In this document: one piece after another, positions 23,113 to 39,447 of the stretch
How positions within the stretch are numbered: the stretch's first letter is position 1
Layout of the letters: each line of letters begins with the position of its first letter
From: Onchocerca volvulus
Taxonomy: Eukaryota; Nematoda; Chromadorea; Rhabditida; Onchocercidae
Direction: 5' to 3'
DNA length: 64,000 nt
Assembly (NCBI GenBank): GCA_000499405.2
Contig: HG738140.1
Coordinates: 5,818,701-5,882,700, forward strand
Translations under genes and position numbers: made by a program
Notes under the pieces: generated by a model
The model's database searches: none
What the model was told of the DNA's origin: nothing
Seen by the model: only the letters and a program-made list of their open reading frames with translations

Positions 23113-24560
23113 GACAATGACTTATTCTTCCATAAGGATTCCGTTTTTGGTTATTTTGCCCTTCGATTGTTAATTTCTTGCCTTTAAGCTAATATTTCTA
23201 ATTCTGTGTTAATTCTCTGGATTTCGAATTTGCTAAGTATCCCTGATTTGAAGTCGATTGTCTTCCAATCAGACCTGTTATAACTGCAAGGCGCTACTAG
23301 TAACTTATTATTAATTTCTTTGGCTATTATATCACTTCTTTGTAATAGTAACTTAGCTGCTAGAGTTGGATTGCTGGTTGTCAACCATTCAGTTAAAAGT
23401 AATAAGTTATTTCCGTTTTCAGAGCCACGTTGTTGTGTCTCAGTTTAACTTGGAAGTTCATAATCATAATGATGTTGAAACTTAATATTCTCCGCATCAG
23501 AGTTATTTGATTTGATTTCTTCTTCGTTGTTTAATTCCCTCATAATCAACTGATCTTCGGACTTGAATTGACTGAAATTTGAGTTTGTGAATTATCGATT
23601 TCTTGGTCGATGACAGTATTATCATCCATTAGATAAGGTTTTGAAAATTAAAATCTTTATCTCTTATCGTCTTCTTTAAAGGTGAATGAAGTTTGTAGTT
23701 TATCTATAATAACATGTTTTGTGAATATTTGGGCATTAAAATTTCCAGTTCTTTTATACAAGCATCTTTTGGTGATCAGCGTGCTGTTCCATAGAATAAT
23801 ACTCGTACTTGTTACACATTTGCCACTTTGGATGTTTGCAATGCTCAGTATTGTCAAAGTCTGATAACATTCCTTTACCGTCATAAAGAAAGATCGTGCC
23901 TTTAACAAGTATGAAGTCAATAGTCGCTTCACATTTAGTTCCTATCCAACCGTAAGAATATTGTATATTATTGTCTGTCACCCTATTATTCGGTGAGGTT
24001 CGCTTTAATGGCGTTCCATTTAATTTCTTTTGATTGTCTAAATTTGTACATAAATGAGAAGACGAGGCTGAAATGGTGGTTTCATCAGATAATACAGATA
24101 GTGATATCTTAAGAAGACTTTGGCACATATTGTTCGAGTAATGTTGCTACATTTGATCGCATGCATCCGTATATGTATTCGAATATGGACTATAAATCTC
24201 ACCAGTGTGAAATTTTGTTTTGTAATTTTATCACAGTTCCATTTCTGTGGCAAATTAAAAGGAATTCCAGAGATCTATTTACAGTTCTTCGTCTCTGTTG
24301 CCTTTATCGACATTATGGATGTCATGGTAAGACAAATCTACTATTATTATTAATAGTAGATTTGTTCTTATTGGATTTGACTTGCACCTAGTGGTTTACT
24401 GGTCTTATTTTTTTTTCTGTCGGATAATCGATTCTTCATTTAGGATTGGTGATTTCTTCGTTGAACTTCGAGTTCGTCGAGCAATGGGTTTTTCTTGTTT
24501 CAGTTTCATTCATAGAATTTTCCGATTGATCCTTTTGTCTTACTTCCAAAGGATATAACA
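23113..24560 (-). pseudogene. Third ORF of the BEL/Pao remnant, possibly env-like, degraded
   Basis: The segment lies between the end of the integrase-side pol sequence and the right arm. On the minus strand it holds open pieces at 24253-23657 and 23384-23184 separated by stops and frame changes. One piece has several cysteines and aromatic residues (for example KGTIFLYDGKGMLSDF). Another ends SNPTLAAKLLLQRSDI. BEL-type elements of nematodes are known to carry an extra ORF here, in some cases derived from a viral glycoprotein gene; that identity is inferred from position and is not shown by a motif I can name. It is broken and cannot encode an intact protein as read. Confidence 0.4.
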
Positions 24561-26935
24561 TATTTATTGGCTAGTTTAAGTTTTTCCCATGGAGCAATTC
24601 TATCTTGGCATTTCTTATCCTTCCATCCTTACTTACATTAGACTCTGTTATCGTAGTTAATGTCCAAATACTATGTGGGATTCGTGGGTCATTTATAAGT
24701 ACAACTTCATATACTGAAGGGCTTCTGTTCTGCGCATTTGGGAGATTTAGGAGATTTTTTCTTTTGTTTGAGTATTTTCTCTTCAGCTGTTTAAATATTC
24801 ATTCTTCCTTATCTTCCAATATGTATATAAAATTTCCAAGGTCTGTGACCAATGTTTAATAAGCTTTTCTTGGGTGTTTAATTTATGAGGAATAAATTCT
24901 TCTTCGTTATCATCATTACCCATTAGTATTGATAAGCAAACTTTATGAGAGATAAAATCTTTTGGACGTAAAATTATTGAATCATCAAATTTACATAGAT
25001 CAATGGGCGTGTGTTGAGGATACTTTCTATCTCTATTATCAAAGTTATTAATTCTCTTTCCTTTAATAATTTTCTTCCAATTGCTCTTCGTAAAGCATTT
25101 TTTGTTATACCAATCATTCTTTCATGAATTCCTTCGCCTCATGGAGCCTTTTGGGGTGATGTTATTCCGTACCATCCTTTTTTTCATGAAGAAATCAATC
25201 AGTTGTGAATCTTGTTTCTTGGTAGTTTGAAAAAACTAACTGAAATTGACTTGCATTGTCGGATGGAATCAATTCAAGGTTGCTTCATCGTGCAACAAAT
25301 CTTCTGAGCACGGTAAGGAAACTTTCTGCTGTTAAATCATCTACCAATTGGAGATGTACTGCTCGAGTAGTAAAACAAGTAAACAGAGCTATCCACCTTT
25401 TTTTCGATCCGATATCTTTTTTGACTGTTTGGATTATATCTATATAATCTAAGCAGTTTAAATAATCTAAACCAATTCGTTAGAAGGCTTTATTCGACTT
25501 TCAGGATGATTTGGCATTGGTGGCCGTTTGAACGGTTTGGCCTTCCATCTACTGCATCCCATACATTTGTTTAATATTCGCTTAATTTCTGTTCTTCCCT
25601 TTGGTATCCAATCGGATCTCCTTCACTCAGAAATTGTATGCGCAATCCCTGCGTGAAACATTTCTTCATGATAGTGTTCTATAATAAGTTCTGTTATTTT
25701 GTTATGCCTAGGGAGATATATCGAGTATGATATACCTTTTCGTTTATCTGGGGTTGTAGTCGATGTACAAATTGCCAAAGTGCGTAGTGTAAGTCATATT
25801 TTTCCGTTTCTTCTGCCGTCAATCCTTCTTGTTGAGCTTGTCTGATTAGTAATTTCAAAACAAATTCATGTTCATATGAAGTAATAAGATTTCCTTCTAT
25901 ATGATTCAAGCGCGGGAATTTATTCTTGGAGATTAATTTGAGAAATTTCAAGACTCTAGCTCTTATCATCCTTGACAGTTTGCTGAATCGGCTTGCATCT
26001 ATAAATTTAATCCATGTTTTCGCGAGATTCTTTCCGATAATTGACGCCATTATCTTTTTTCCTTCTACATCTTTTAATTTTTCTTCGTATAAACTTTCTT
26101 CACATTCGTCATGAATATCATATTCCCATTGAGGCCATTTCTATTCTTCATCCTTTAGCCACTCGGGTGCTGTCTACCAAGGTTGAAAATTGGCTAATTG
26201 ATCTGGTGAAATTCCCTTTGTACTATATTCGCAGGACTGCATTCACTTGGGATATATCGAAATGGGAATTGGTACGTTCGTATCTCTTCAACTCGATTTT
26301 CTACAAATCTTGGTAAGAGACATGACTGATTTTTTATCCAATGCTACACGTATCGCTAGTCTGACCATAAAGTTACTTTCGCATTTTCAAAGTCTAACTG
26401 TTTAATGACGAATTTCGCTTCTCTTACTCCAATCAATATTGCTAACAATTTTGATTTCAGTATTGTCATGCCTTTAATTGGAATTATTCGTAATTTGGGG
26501 AAGATGAAGGATATTTTTATGCCCTGATATGCATACACTGCAGCAGCACATTCTTTGATACAAATATTCGTAAATAAATGAAAATTTAATTGTTGTGATG
26601 GATCAATTGCTATACGTTGAATTTTCTCTATTTGGATTGGTCATGAATTTATGAGCGATTTCCAAGTTTTAACTTCTTCTTCTTCTTCTAACTTTTGTTT
26701 CCAAGAAATATTCTTTTTTCAAAGAGTTTGGAGGAACAATTTGAGTGATACCATTGTTGGTACTAAGTATCCTAATGGATCAAATTGAGAAGAAGTTAAG
26801 CAATAAATTGCAATATTGTCCTTTTTGTTGGTTCCTGGTTGCTCCATGGCTTCAAAGTTATTTCAATAGAATCGTTGTGTGGATTCCAGTTGATACCAAG
26901 AATTTTCTTCATTTGATCGGGTGTATCACTTGAAG
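24561..26935 (-). pseudogene. BEL/Pao retroelement pol remnant: end of RT, RNase H, integrase
   Basis: Read on the minus strand from 26935 downward, the order is: the end of the reverse transcriptase region with SQFDPLGYLVPT; an RNase H-like segment (TILKSKLLAILIGVREAKF, then VTLWSD) at 26538-26356; a linker region at 26050-25694; and an integrase zinc-binding domain with HYHEEMFHAGIAHT and CMGC at about 25700-25520. The integrase core follows (GSKKRWIALFTCFTTRAVHL) near 25400, then the C-terminal region ([10 protein letters not shown]) at about 24950. Several stops and frameshifts interrupt the frame, for instance in the zinc-binding domain. Gag, protease and most of the RT are absent, so the element is 5'-truncated at about 26935, where Helitron-like sequence begins. 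It is inactive by itself. Confidence 0.85.
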
Positions 26936-27510
26936 TAAATGTTTCATTACTTGTTTACTATTTACAAATAAAGTACCTATTTTGATATAACTTTATCTAT
27001 TTCTATAAATAAAAATGTAAGTAATAATTGTTACTCGACACCGACACAACGTTGCAAGTTCTTTACCGATTGCTTTGAAATTTCGACACAATGTTGCATT
27101 CGAATAGATGCGTCTTTTTATCTAGATATATATATTTTTTATCTATCACACTGTGACTTGCAATAAATGCAGTAAATGTTTCATTATTTGTTTACTACTT
27201 ACAAATACAATTTTATTGATCAAGAATTTATTGACTACTCCTATTTTCTGCATTGTTCATTTTCACACGACGTTCCAAGTTCTTCACCGGTTGAATTGAA
27301 ATTTTGATACGATACTGCATCCGAATAGGTGCGTGTTCATCCACTTTTTTTTTACCTGTAACTACTGTAAAAAGTAAAAGTAAGTGAGAGGAACTGGATT
27401 GATTGACTACTTTTTGCGAAATGGCACGTTTTCATTTTGACACAATGTTTCAAGTTCTTCAGCGATTGATTTTAAATTTTGAAACAATGTTGCATTCCAG
27501 TAAGAGAATG
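26936..27510 (+). mobile_element. Three diverged copies of a Helitron-end-like repeat in tandem
   Basis: Copies near 26936-27130, 27165-27345 and 27395-27500 share GTAAATGTTTCATTA, TATAAATAAAAATGT (first copy), CAAGTTCTTTACCGATTG and a TTGCATTCGAATAGATGCGT-like end, each with many substitutions. A TATAAATAAAAATG start followed by an ACCGATT block is typical of Helentron-type ends. No Rep/helicase gene is present, so these would be non-autonomous pieces. Confidence 0.5.
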
Positions 27511-29700
27511 TTTCTAAATAGATATACCTACTTTTGCCTCTATTCTACAGTAAACTCTCTGACTACAACGACAACAGATGATATCTCTGAACAGCTATTT
27601 TAATAAATAAAATAATTTTAATTGCAAGGCTATGAAATCATTGTATTGTATTTACATTATTTTACTTCGCCATTTATGCATTCTTAGTTGAATATCGAAA
27701 ATGATTGATGGAAACTGGAAGGGAAATTTTGAATTATAATAAGACAGAATTTCACATTGCATCACTTAAATTTTCATATGTTATTTTAATCCATCATGAC
27801 AGCATTCTATTTAATTGTTTTGCTTTTATGCCTCATAATTCATTGATTTATTTTTGTAAATCTCCAGAATATACGAATTCCAATAACTTTTTTTTAAGAT
27901 GAAATCCTTCGCAAAAATCTTTTGCAGAAATTATGCATTTCTTTAAAAAAAAATTTTTTTTGTGGATATGATCTTATAGCCCTTAGAGGCTTTCTGTAAT
28001 ACTTCTACTGAACAGTAAATTTCTTTTTTTTTTTTCACTCATCCTGTTTTAAATCATTTTACTACTTTCTTCATTCATTGCTGTCAACAATGCTGGCTAA
28101 TATTTTGTTAAAATGTGAACATTTTCATTTCATGTATTTATGCAATAAAATTTCGGTTAGAATTTGTCGATATTGCCATTCTTCTAGTAAATTTAGAAAA
28201 AATTGCATACAGAACTTGACTACTTAAATTTTTATGTGTTAAAACCTCTAGTCAAATTTCAGTAAATTTGAAAAGAAAAAAAATACTTATAATAGCGAAA
28301 ATACTTAATAAGAGCAGTAAAAGTGAATACTATTATGATAATAATAATACGTTTTGCAATAATGCTGATGGTTAGAAATAAATTTACTAACAATTATATC
28401 AAATAACAATTACATCAAAAATTGATAACAATGACATCAAGAATTGATAACTATTTAAAAATCCATAGTAATAGTGAAAATTAATAATAATAGCAACAAT
28501 AATGATATTAATAACAAAAATCAATAATAGTAATAACACTATAACATAATAAAGAATAGTAACAATATTGATCCTAATTTCATTACATTTTTTATTAGAA
28601 AAAGCAATCTGAGGGAATTTGTTCAGAAAATGCTAAACTTGTCTAGAGTTACATTAGCATTGGAATTGCTCGGAAAAAGAACAGATTTTCTAAGAATTAT
28701 TGAATATTTCGGATCTACTGCAATTACCAAAAATAATCGAAATTGCTGGGAATGTTTAATCATTTGGGTAATGCATGGTTATTAATAATTCCTCTTCCAT
28801 TTTTAGTAACACAGAATAATGCCCAAATATTTGAAGTAATTTTTTCTTTTCTAATTATAACTATTCATCTTTTTTTCAGAATTGAAAAAGACATTTTTTT
28901 TGCACCTAACATCATCACAATAAAATACATGTCTGTCACAATGAAATACATGATTAAATGCATATTTTTCATAATAAAATGCATGTTTATTATAAAACAT
29001 TTGTTGAAATGAATTTTTTAATTTTACCAAATCGTTTTAAATAATATGTATAATTTGGTTTTTAATATGGAAGATTTGCAATAATTTTGAATTTCACAGT
29101 AGAGTAAAAAATATCAAAATATTAAAAAAAAAGGTATAGTAATAGTTGAAATTGAAATCAATTAAGTGTAAATAAAATAATCAAATGGGAAGTATGGATT
29201 TGTGGAAAATTATATAAATTCAATGTTTAAAAAAAATTTAATTTTTGATTATTTTTAAGATCGCAGTAAATGAAAAAAAAAAAACTATAATATTGTCTGC
29301 TATCAATAAATTATTTCAAAAATGCATGATATGAGTAAACTTATGAAATTAGCAATAATTTTAAAGTTGCTAAAAACACACTGATTAACTCTCTGTAGTG
29401 TCAAAAATCATTTTCCTCATATCAACAGACCTACACTAAGTATATTTCATGCTCTTTGAGATTTCTGCAAATTATTAACAGAATGGGAGAAAATAAAAGG
29501 ATCATTCTTGATCTGCAATAACAATCATTTATGTAAGATCACCAATTTCTTTTCTATATTATGTTTTATTTCTCTTTGCTACCTCTATTTATCGCTTTTA
29601 AAAAAAAATTCATGGGATGAAGTGAAGAGAATGAAGACACAGTGAAGTTAACAGGATTGGAGATCATAGATTTGTTACAATAATGAGGAAACTTTTCATT
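27511..29700. other. AT-rich intergenic sequence with AAT-type low complexity
   Basis: No coding exon could be supported. From 28330 to 28560 the sequence is dominated by AAT/ATA triplets. At 28915-29005 the word AAAATACATG and close variants recur four times. Other A/T runs occur. Nothing else was seen. Confidence 0.5.
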
Positions 29701-31111
29701 TTAGTCATAGCATACCTCGGCCGAAATTGGTCTAATGAACTTTGTCGCAGAGCTGTCATGTTTCAAATATTCGTCATCAGTGAAGTTGTAATGAGAGACC
29801 ATTTCGGATTCAGCACATGTAAGATCTATGTTTACAATCTGCTCGTTGGATGAATTATCTTCTGAACGTTTTTGAGGAAATGCAAAATTATCCTCTAAGC
29901 GTTTCTGCACTTCGTCATCATTTGAGGAGCATGATACCGGGTTTACGACCGTTGGTAACGAGTGATGAGGTAAAATACTGGAATTCGTTCCAATTTAGAA
30001 TATATCAGGCAAAAAAATATTCATTAGAATTCAATTCCATTTATAACTGAAGAACTGACAATTAAAAAACTGCTAAGAACTGGAAACGGTTCACAAATAC
30101 ATCGTACTTGAATTTATCATTTTGTTCAAGTCAGAAATATGCCAGCATAGCTTAATGAGACTTTTAACCATTCAACATAATGGTTTATAGCGATCTGATT
30201 AGACATCATAGCATATTCTTATCTCCTAAAAGCTACTAATTAAACTACTCTTTGCAATCTAATCCTTAATTTGTGACAGAACAATGTAAGAAACTGTTTA
30301 ACTTGAAAATTTGAATCATTCTCAAATTGGGGAATAATCGCTAGTATTACTGTGGCTTCGATAAAGTCTAGAGATATAGATCATTAAAATTTCAACAGAC
30401 ACAATCTTACATGCAAATATAAGTACTGATACTAAATAAAAATAATTTGCAAACTTTCTGCTAGACTTACAGAAAACTGAATCTTGAACTTACTTCAAAG
30501 AAATCATTCTATACATTTCTTCTGAGGGCTCATTTTCAAGAATACGAAATTTAGGGAGTCGGATCGATTGCGGATTTGGTATTCGTTCCAATACCGCCAT
30601 TGCATCCTTAAATCTACTACGCACACCCATTTGCACCACTTTTATATCTAAAATATAGCAGATAGTTTTCAATTCGTTTACATACACATATGCTGAAGAT
30701 CAAAAGTCTATAGTTTACGAAGATAAATGAAATAAAGTATTGCGGAAATGTGTCTAGAACTGATATTATGCAAATAAGTTGATAAGTTCGAATATTCAAC
30801 GATTTTTATATTACATTTCCGACGGGAATTTTATATCACAGCCTTGACGTTCATCAGGACAAAGGTTATTTATTATTTCTAAGCGTCAATTCTTGTCCAG
30901 TTCGAACGAACCTCGTTCAAAATCATTGACCGAACCGTTTCTCTTCATGCAAACATGTTCCTCAATCCTCTTCAGCAAAACAGTTGAAAAGCCACATTTT
31001 GTGCATAGAAAAGGAGCTGCTCGAGGTAGAACATTGTAACGTAATGAGCGATTACGAATCTTCTTTGCTAAGCTGATATTTTTCTTACCCAAACATCGTC
31101 GAATTTTCTTT
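29701..31111 (-). CDS. Unrecognised protein with one C2HC-like zinc finger, 5' end missing
   Basis: Three minus-strand exons join in phase: 31111-30912, 30647-30494 and 29977-29701 (stop TAA). Together they give about 210 residues. The first exon is basic (KKIRRCLGKKN, LAKKIRNRSLRYN) and has a finger-like block, CTKCGFSTVLLKRIEEHVC: the spacing C-x2-C-x12-H is that of a C2H2 finger but the last ligand would be a Cys two residues on. The middle exon has VLERIPNPQSIRLPKFRILE. The last exon is acidic and polar with a near-direct repeat (QKRLEDNFAFP then QKRSEDNSSN). The first exon needs two bases from an upstream exon; a candidate ATG exon near 31400 has a poor donor. No family was recognised; a nuclear, nucleic-acid-binding role would be a guess. 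It is head to head with the OIG-4-like gene. Confidence 0.55.
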
Positions 31112-31880
31112 CTGAAGAAATTTACAATTTAAGCTGACATGTTTTTAACCTATGATAATAACTTTAGAAATTTATCATCAACTAATTTTAAAAGATATCT
31201 GACGAATTTTGCATGATAGATTCGAGAAATTAAAAAAAGAAATAAGCATAATGGATTCAAGGAATCACACAGTGGATTAAATAAGAAATTACACCGTAAA
31301 ATTTCCTTAGAATACAATTTGTTCACGAAGTAGTGAACTTCTCCTTCCTTGCTACAGTAAGATAAGAACTAAAGCTGCTGCCGGATGCGAGAAACATAAA
31401 ATCAATCGATTTCACGAACTTTGAGGTTCTTCCGTCTCTTTGTTTATTTTTTTAGACTATGTGTGTTAGGGTAGATATTGTGCTTATTTCACTCCTCTCG
31501 GAACATTTAAGATGCAGAATCCAAAATACTCTAATATTTGATCGGATAACACAAATGACTCCTTTCATTTTTCATTTCTAGTAAAACAAACGGTTCTTAA
31601 TATTGAATTTTGAATTTATTCTGCTGTAGTTCTAAATTTCCTACAATTTCAAATAGTGTATCATAACTAAATTAATGTATTCAAGCGAAACACTAGATGT
31701 TCAACAACTATCAGTAATTATTATCATTTTTGGCAAAGTAGAATGAATGATAACCGAAACCTATTGGATCTGATTACATATTAATATGAAGAATTTTTCA
31801 TAGCATTCTGTGGAGGACAATTGATGGAAAATTGATACCTGATCAGAAAACGTCGAAAAGCTGGATGTACATAGCGCAGT

Positions 31881-33864
31881 ATGGCAGGTGTAATATGCAT
31901 TCGTGCCATGCATTTCGTTTTATTCAATAAAACCATTATTCTACTATTAATACTTATAACGTTCGTTGGAATATTAGAAGCGCGCGGTGGTCGTCGCACC
32001 GGTAAAAGTAAAGGCAAAAGTAACCTGCAATTTGCACAAGTTGCTGAATTCTCGTTGGTGCCCACACAATTAGCTGATAATAGAGTAAGTTTATGTAAGA
32101 CATAAATTTTAAACGAGTGAGAAAAAGCAAGAAGTCATAAATTGTCCGGTTCAATTATTTTGAAAATTTTAATATTATTTGAAGAATTGAAACCATTCTT
32201 AAATTAACTAATTTACATCCAATTCATTTTTTACAGTAAAGTTTTTTTTTATTAAGATATTTCATTGATACTTATTTTCTTGTTCTATTGTTTCAATTTT
32301 TTAGAAGGCACGAAAAGATCGCAATATACCAAGAGTTGGAATATGAAGAACTTCAATTTTCATAGTTTATTCTCTGTAATTAGAAAGAATTTGAACGTTG
32401 AAATAAATTTAATTGAATTTTACAAATTAAAGAAATACTTGATGGTTATGTGTTATGCATAATAGCAAGTGAAGTGTAAAGATCAATAAAATAAGGAAAT
32501 AATACTTATGAGAGGAATAAGAATTGTTAGAACAGTATATATATTCGAATGTGTTTAAATATTGCAAGAATAATATTTAATATCCGAGTTAATTATGAAA
32601 ACTTGAAGAAAAAAAATTGAAATTTTTTTAGACTTTAATTATCTTTAACTTTTTTTTTGCTGAAACAATTTAAATTTTAAAGCCAGATGTTTAGGGTATT
32701 TGGATTATTTTCAATTTCTTTTCTTATTTTTAAAGATTTAGAATATTTGGTATTATTCGTTGTCTCTGGAAAGGATTGGATCTTTTTCTTTTTTTTTTTT
32801 TGGTCCCCTAGTTTATTTTAGAATTTTTTATTTAAGATAAAACAATTATTAGACTTTTCTTGTTTTTTTGCCTGATATTTTTGATTAGCATTTGAAAAGG
32901 TAATTGCCAAGCTTCTTGTAAAATATAACTTTGTATCTAATCATAGTTGAGTGAAATTATGATGGGTATGATTGAGATTAGATCAAAATTCTCGCAAGGA
33001 TTGTTCTTGTAAATTTGAGGAAAAAATTTGTTAATTTGGTTTTTCAAAAGAAATTAGGCGTGCTTTAGTTTAATAAGAAATAGAATAGCTCATATTTAAT
33101 TGTATTAAATGAAAAAAGAAGGAAAGAATGATTCAAAAAATTTTGTATAGTTTTATGATAGCATTGATTAGGAAATAAAATTGAAATAACTCAATAATTA
33201 ACTACTTGTCTCTTATTCAAAATATACATAGATTAAATGAAATTGCATTCCAGAGTGCTCATATCGTCACCGGATCACATTTTAGTCAAACATTCCGATT
33301 GGGCTATAAACTAGTACTAATTTGTAAAGCTAAGGGTACACCACGTCCGACCATCAAATGGTACAAGGAAGGAGCTGAGATACATCCAAAAAGTAATACA
33401 CATGTAAGTATCGTCTTCCTTACTCAACTTGATGTTTTGAAGCAAAAGTGAAAATAAACAAAAAAATATTAGATGCATAGAGAGGATGGTAATAATTCGA
33501 AATCATCGAATTCTGTCAAGATTAATCTCTTATGCTGTTATTTTATGAATATTTCTTATTTCGGATAATAGCTCGAGAGAGAACTGTTTCATTTTCTTTT
33601 TTTTTTTCATTTGAATAAAATTTTCTAAAATTTAACTTTTGATGACTATCTTTTTCAAACAATAAATATATCTAAAAAAAAAATTAAAAAAAAGAAAAAA
33701 CTAACAAATTGTAGCACTATGAGAAGTTACTCGACGAAGATATGTTGTGGAGCAAATTAGAGATCGATCCAACAACGATGGGTGACCAAGGCATCTATGC
33801 GTGTGTTGCCAATAACGAACACGGTATTATGGCTAAAAATTTTAAAGCTGAATTTTCTTATTGA
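31881..33864 (+). CDS. Secreted single-Ig-domain protein, OIG-4-like
   Basis: Exons 31881-32084, 33254-33403 and 33715-33864 are each a multiple of three and all in phase 0; a possible 30-base micro-exon at 32305-32334 would also fit. The second ATG (31908) gives a clean signal peptide, NKTIILLLILITFVGILEA, and is the likelier start. A basic stretch follows (RGGRRTGKSKGKS). The rest is one I-set Ig domain: cysteines in LICKAKG and YACVANN, tryptophan in IKWYKEGAEI, and the MGDQGIY turn before the second cysteine. In C. elegans the small secreted OIG-4 clusters acetylcholine receptors at neuromuscular junctions; the length, the basic post-signal stretch and the single Ig domain agree. The assignment is by memory of that family. 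Other short Ig proteins (zig/oig) remain possible. Confidence 0.8.
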
Positions 33865-37940
<4,076 letters not shown>

Positions 37941-39447
37941 TTCCATCATTCATTTTTAAAATTTTGTTTGTTGGCAGTGTATTTCGTGATCATGTTATAT
38001 CGGTTTCTATTTTGTTTTTCATTTATCCATAATGATCATGATAATGTCTTAAAAGATGCATATTTATCTACTGCCACTACCATTCCGCTTTTAGTTCAGT
38101 CCTGCCGCGCATAGTGAAATACTTCCATTTAACTATGCGATATAGATATAGGCTGTATTCTTATATTACACATCTCGCATGTCATATTTTGCAAAAAACC
38201 AAGTTTTTGCGAACATCCATAGCTTTGAAAAACTTACTGATAGACCGATAATTAAATAATACTAATGATGCAGAAAATTATTAAAACTGATTTTAATGAA
38301 CTAAAGCTCACTCAAATTATCGTTTTGTTCCGCATCAAAGTCTACAAGTAAATTGTTCATGTATTCTACAGAAATATTTCATGGCACTGACGGTGAAGAA
38401 CAAACTTCAGGAAAGACCGACTCGATATTATGTGATTTATTTTCGAAGCAACGCTGACAAATTTATTTTCGAAGCAACGCTGACCCTCGATTAAGCTGAT
38501 CACTTTACGGGAACTTTTCAAAAAAAAAAAAAGAAAAAGAAAAGACCAAATCTATTTTGAAAACATGAGAGAACTAAATAGAAAAAATATTACTTCATGA
38601 AAAAAAAAAAAAAAAACATTTTATGGACCGAAATAAATTTTTTTGACTCAGTGAAAATGTTACTTCCACTCTAGTTGTTGTGGACAGCTTGACAAGGGTG
38701 ATGTGGATTGTTATGTATGTTGTGACATTTTTAATGTAGCTTTATCGGATACTAATGAGCCATATTTGCCTGCATACTGACAGAAATTATCCTGATCAGC
38801 GAAGAAAAGAAGAACTGTAAAACGAATGACAATGTTTGCAATTTTTGAAAGTATTTCAACTATTTTAATAAATTTCGAAAGCTGAAATCGATATTATATG
38901 ACCCCAACCACATTTATTCTTTCCTATCATTAAACTCATCTGCAATATTCCTATGAAAAGCACGGCGGAAATACATATTAAAAAAATACACATTAAGTAT
39001 TCTATAAATAAGCACATTATAAAATGCAGACAATGGTAATATATTATAATACATAAATAGAAGGACGAAATCTGACTGAAGTAGGTTAACAGGTTGGATA
39101 CCACGAGCACAGACAATAGTTAAAATGTAAATGTACTGATTCACACGGGAAACGAAAAAAATTTGATTAAACTGTGAAAGCAAAAAGAAAGACAACTGCG
39201 ATATAAATGACTATAACATAAACCCAACATTTTCCCTAGATTCACATTCTTTTGTCGCTGATTAGAATGCATACATAATCAAGCACAAATGAATGAAAGC
39301 AAGGTACTGATACTAAAGTTAAAAGAACTTCAAATGAATTTGGATGTATACAGCATGCTCTTCCAAAAAAAATACCTGTGATAATTCACGTGCAGAAATT
39401 CCTTATATATTTGGAAAAAGTAGTTTTCGGTTTTGGTAAATTTTTTA
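37941..39447. other. Convergent intergenic region between cdc-42 and CYRI
   Basis: It contains the 3' flanks of both genes and A runs at 38520-38532 and 38600-38616. Overlapping minus-strand frames at 38865-39195 have no family match and no splice context, so they are not annotated. Confidence 0.5.

Noticed and set aside
31781..32065. 94-codon minus-strand frame
   Set aside because: It is the complement of the OIG-4-like signal-peptide exon; the plus-strand reading has signal peptide, phase and splice donor.
38865..39195. Overlapping minus-strand frames of 83 and 93 codons
   Set aside because: Hydrophobic by base composition, in two frames over the same bases, and in the 3' flank of CYRI without splice links.
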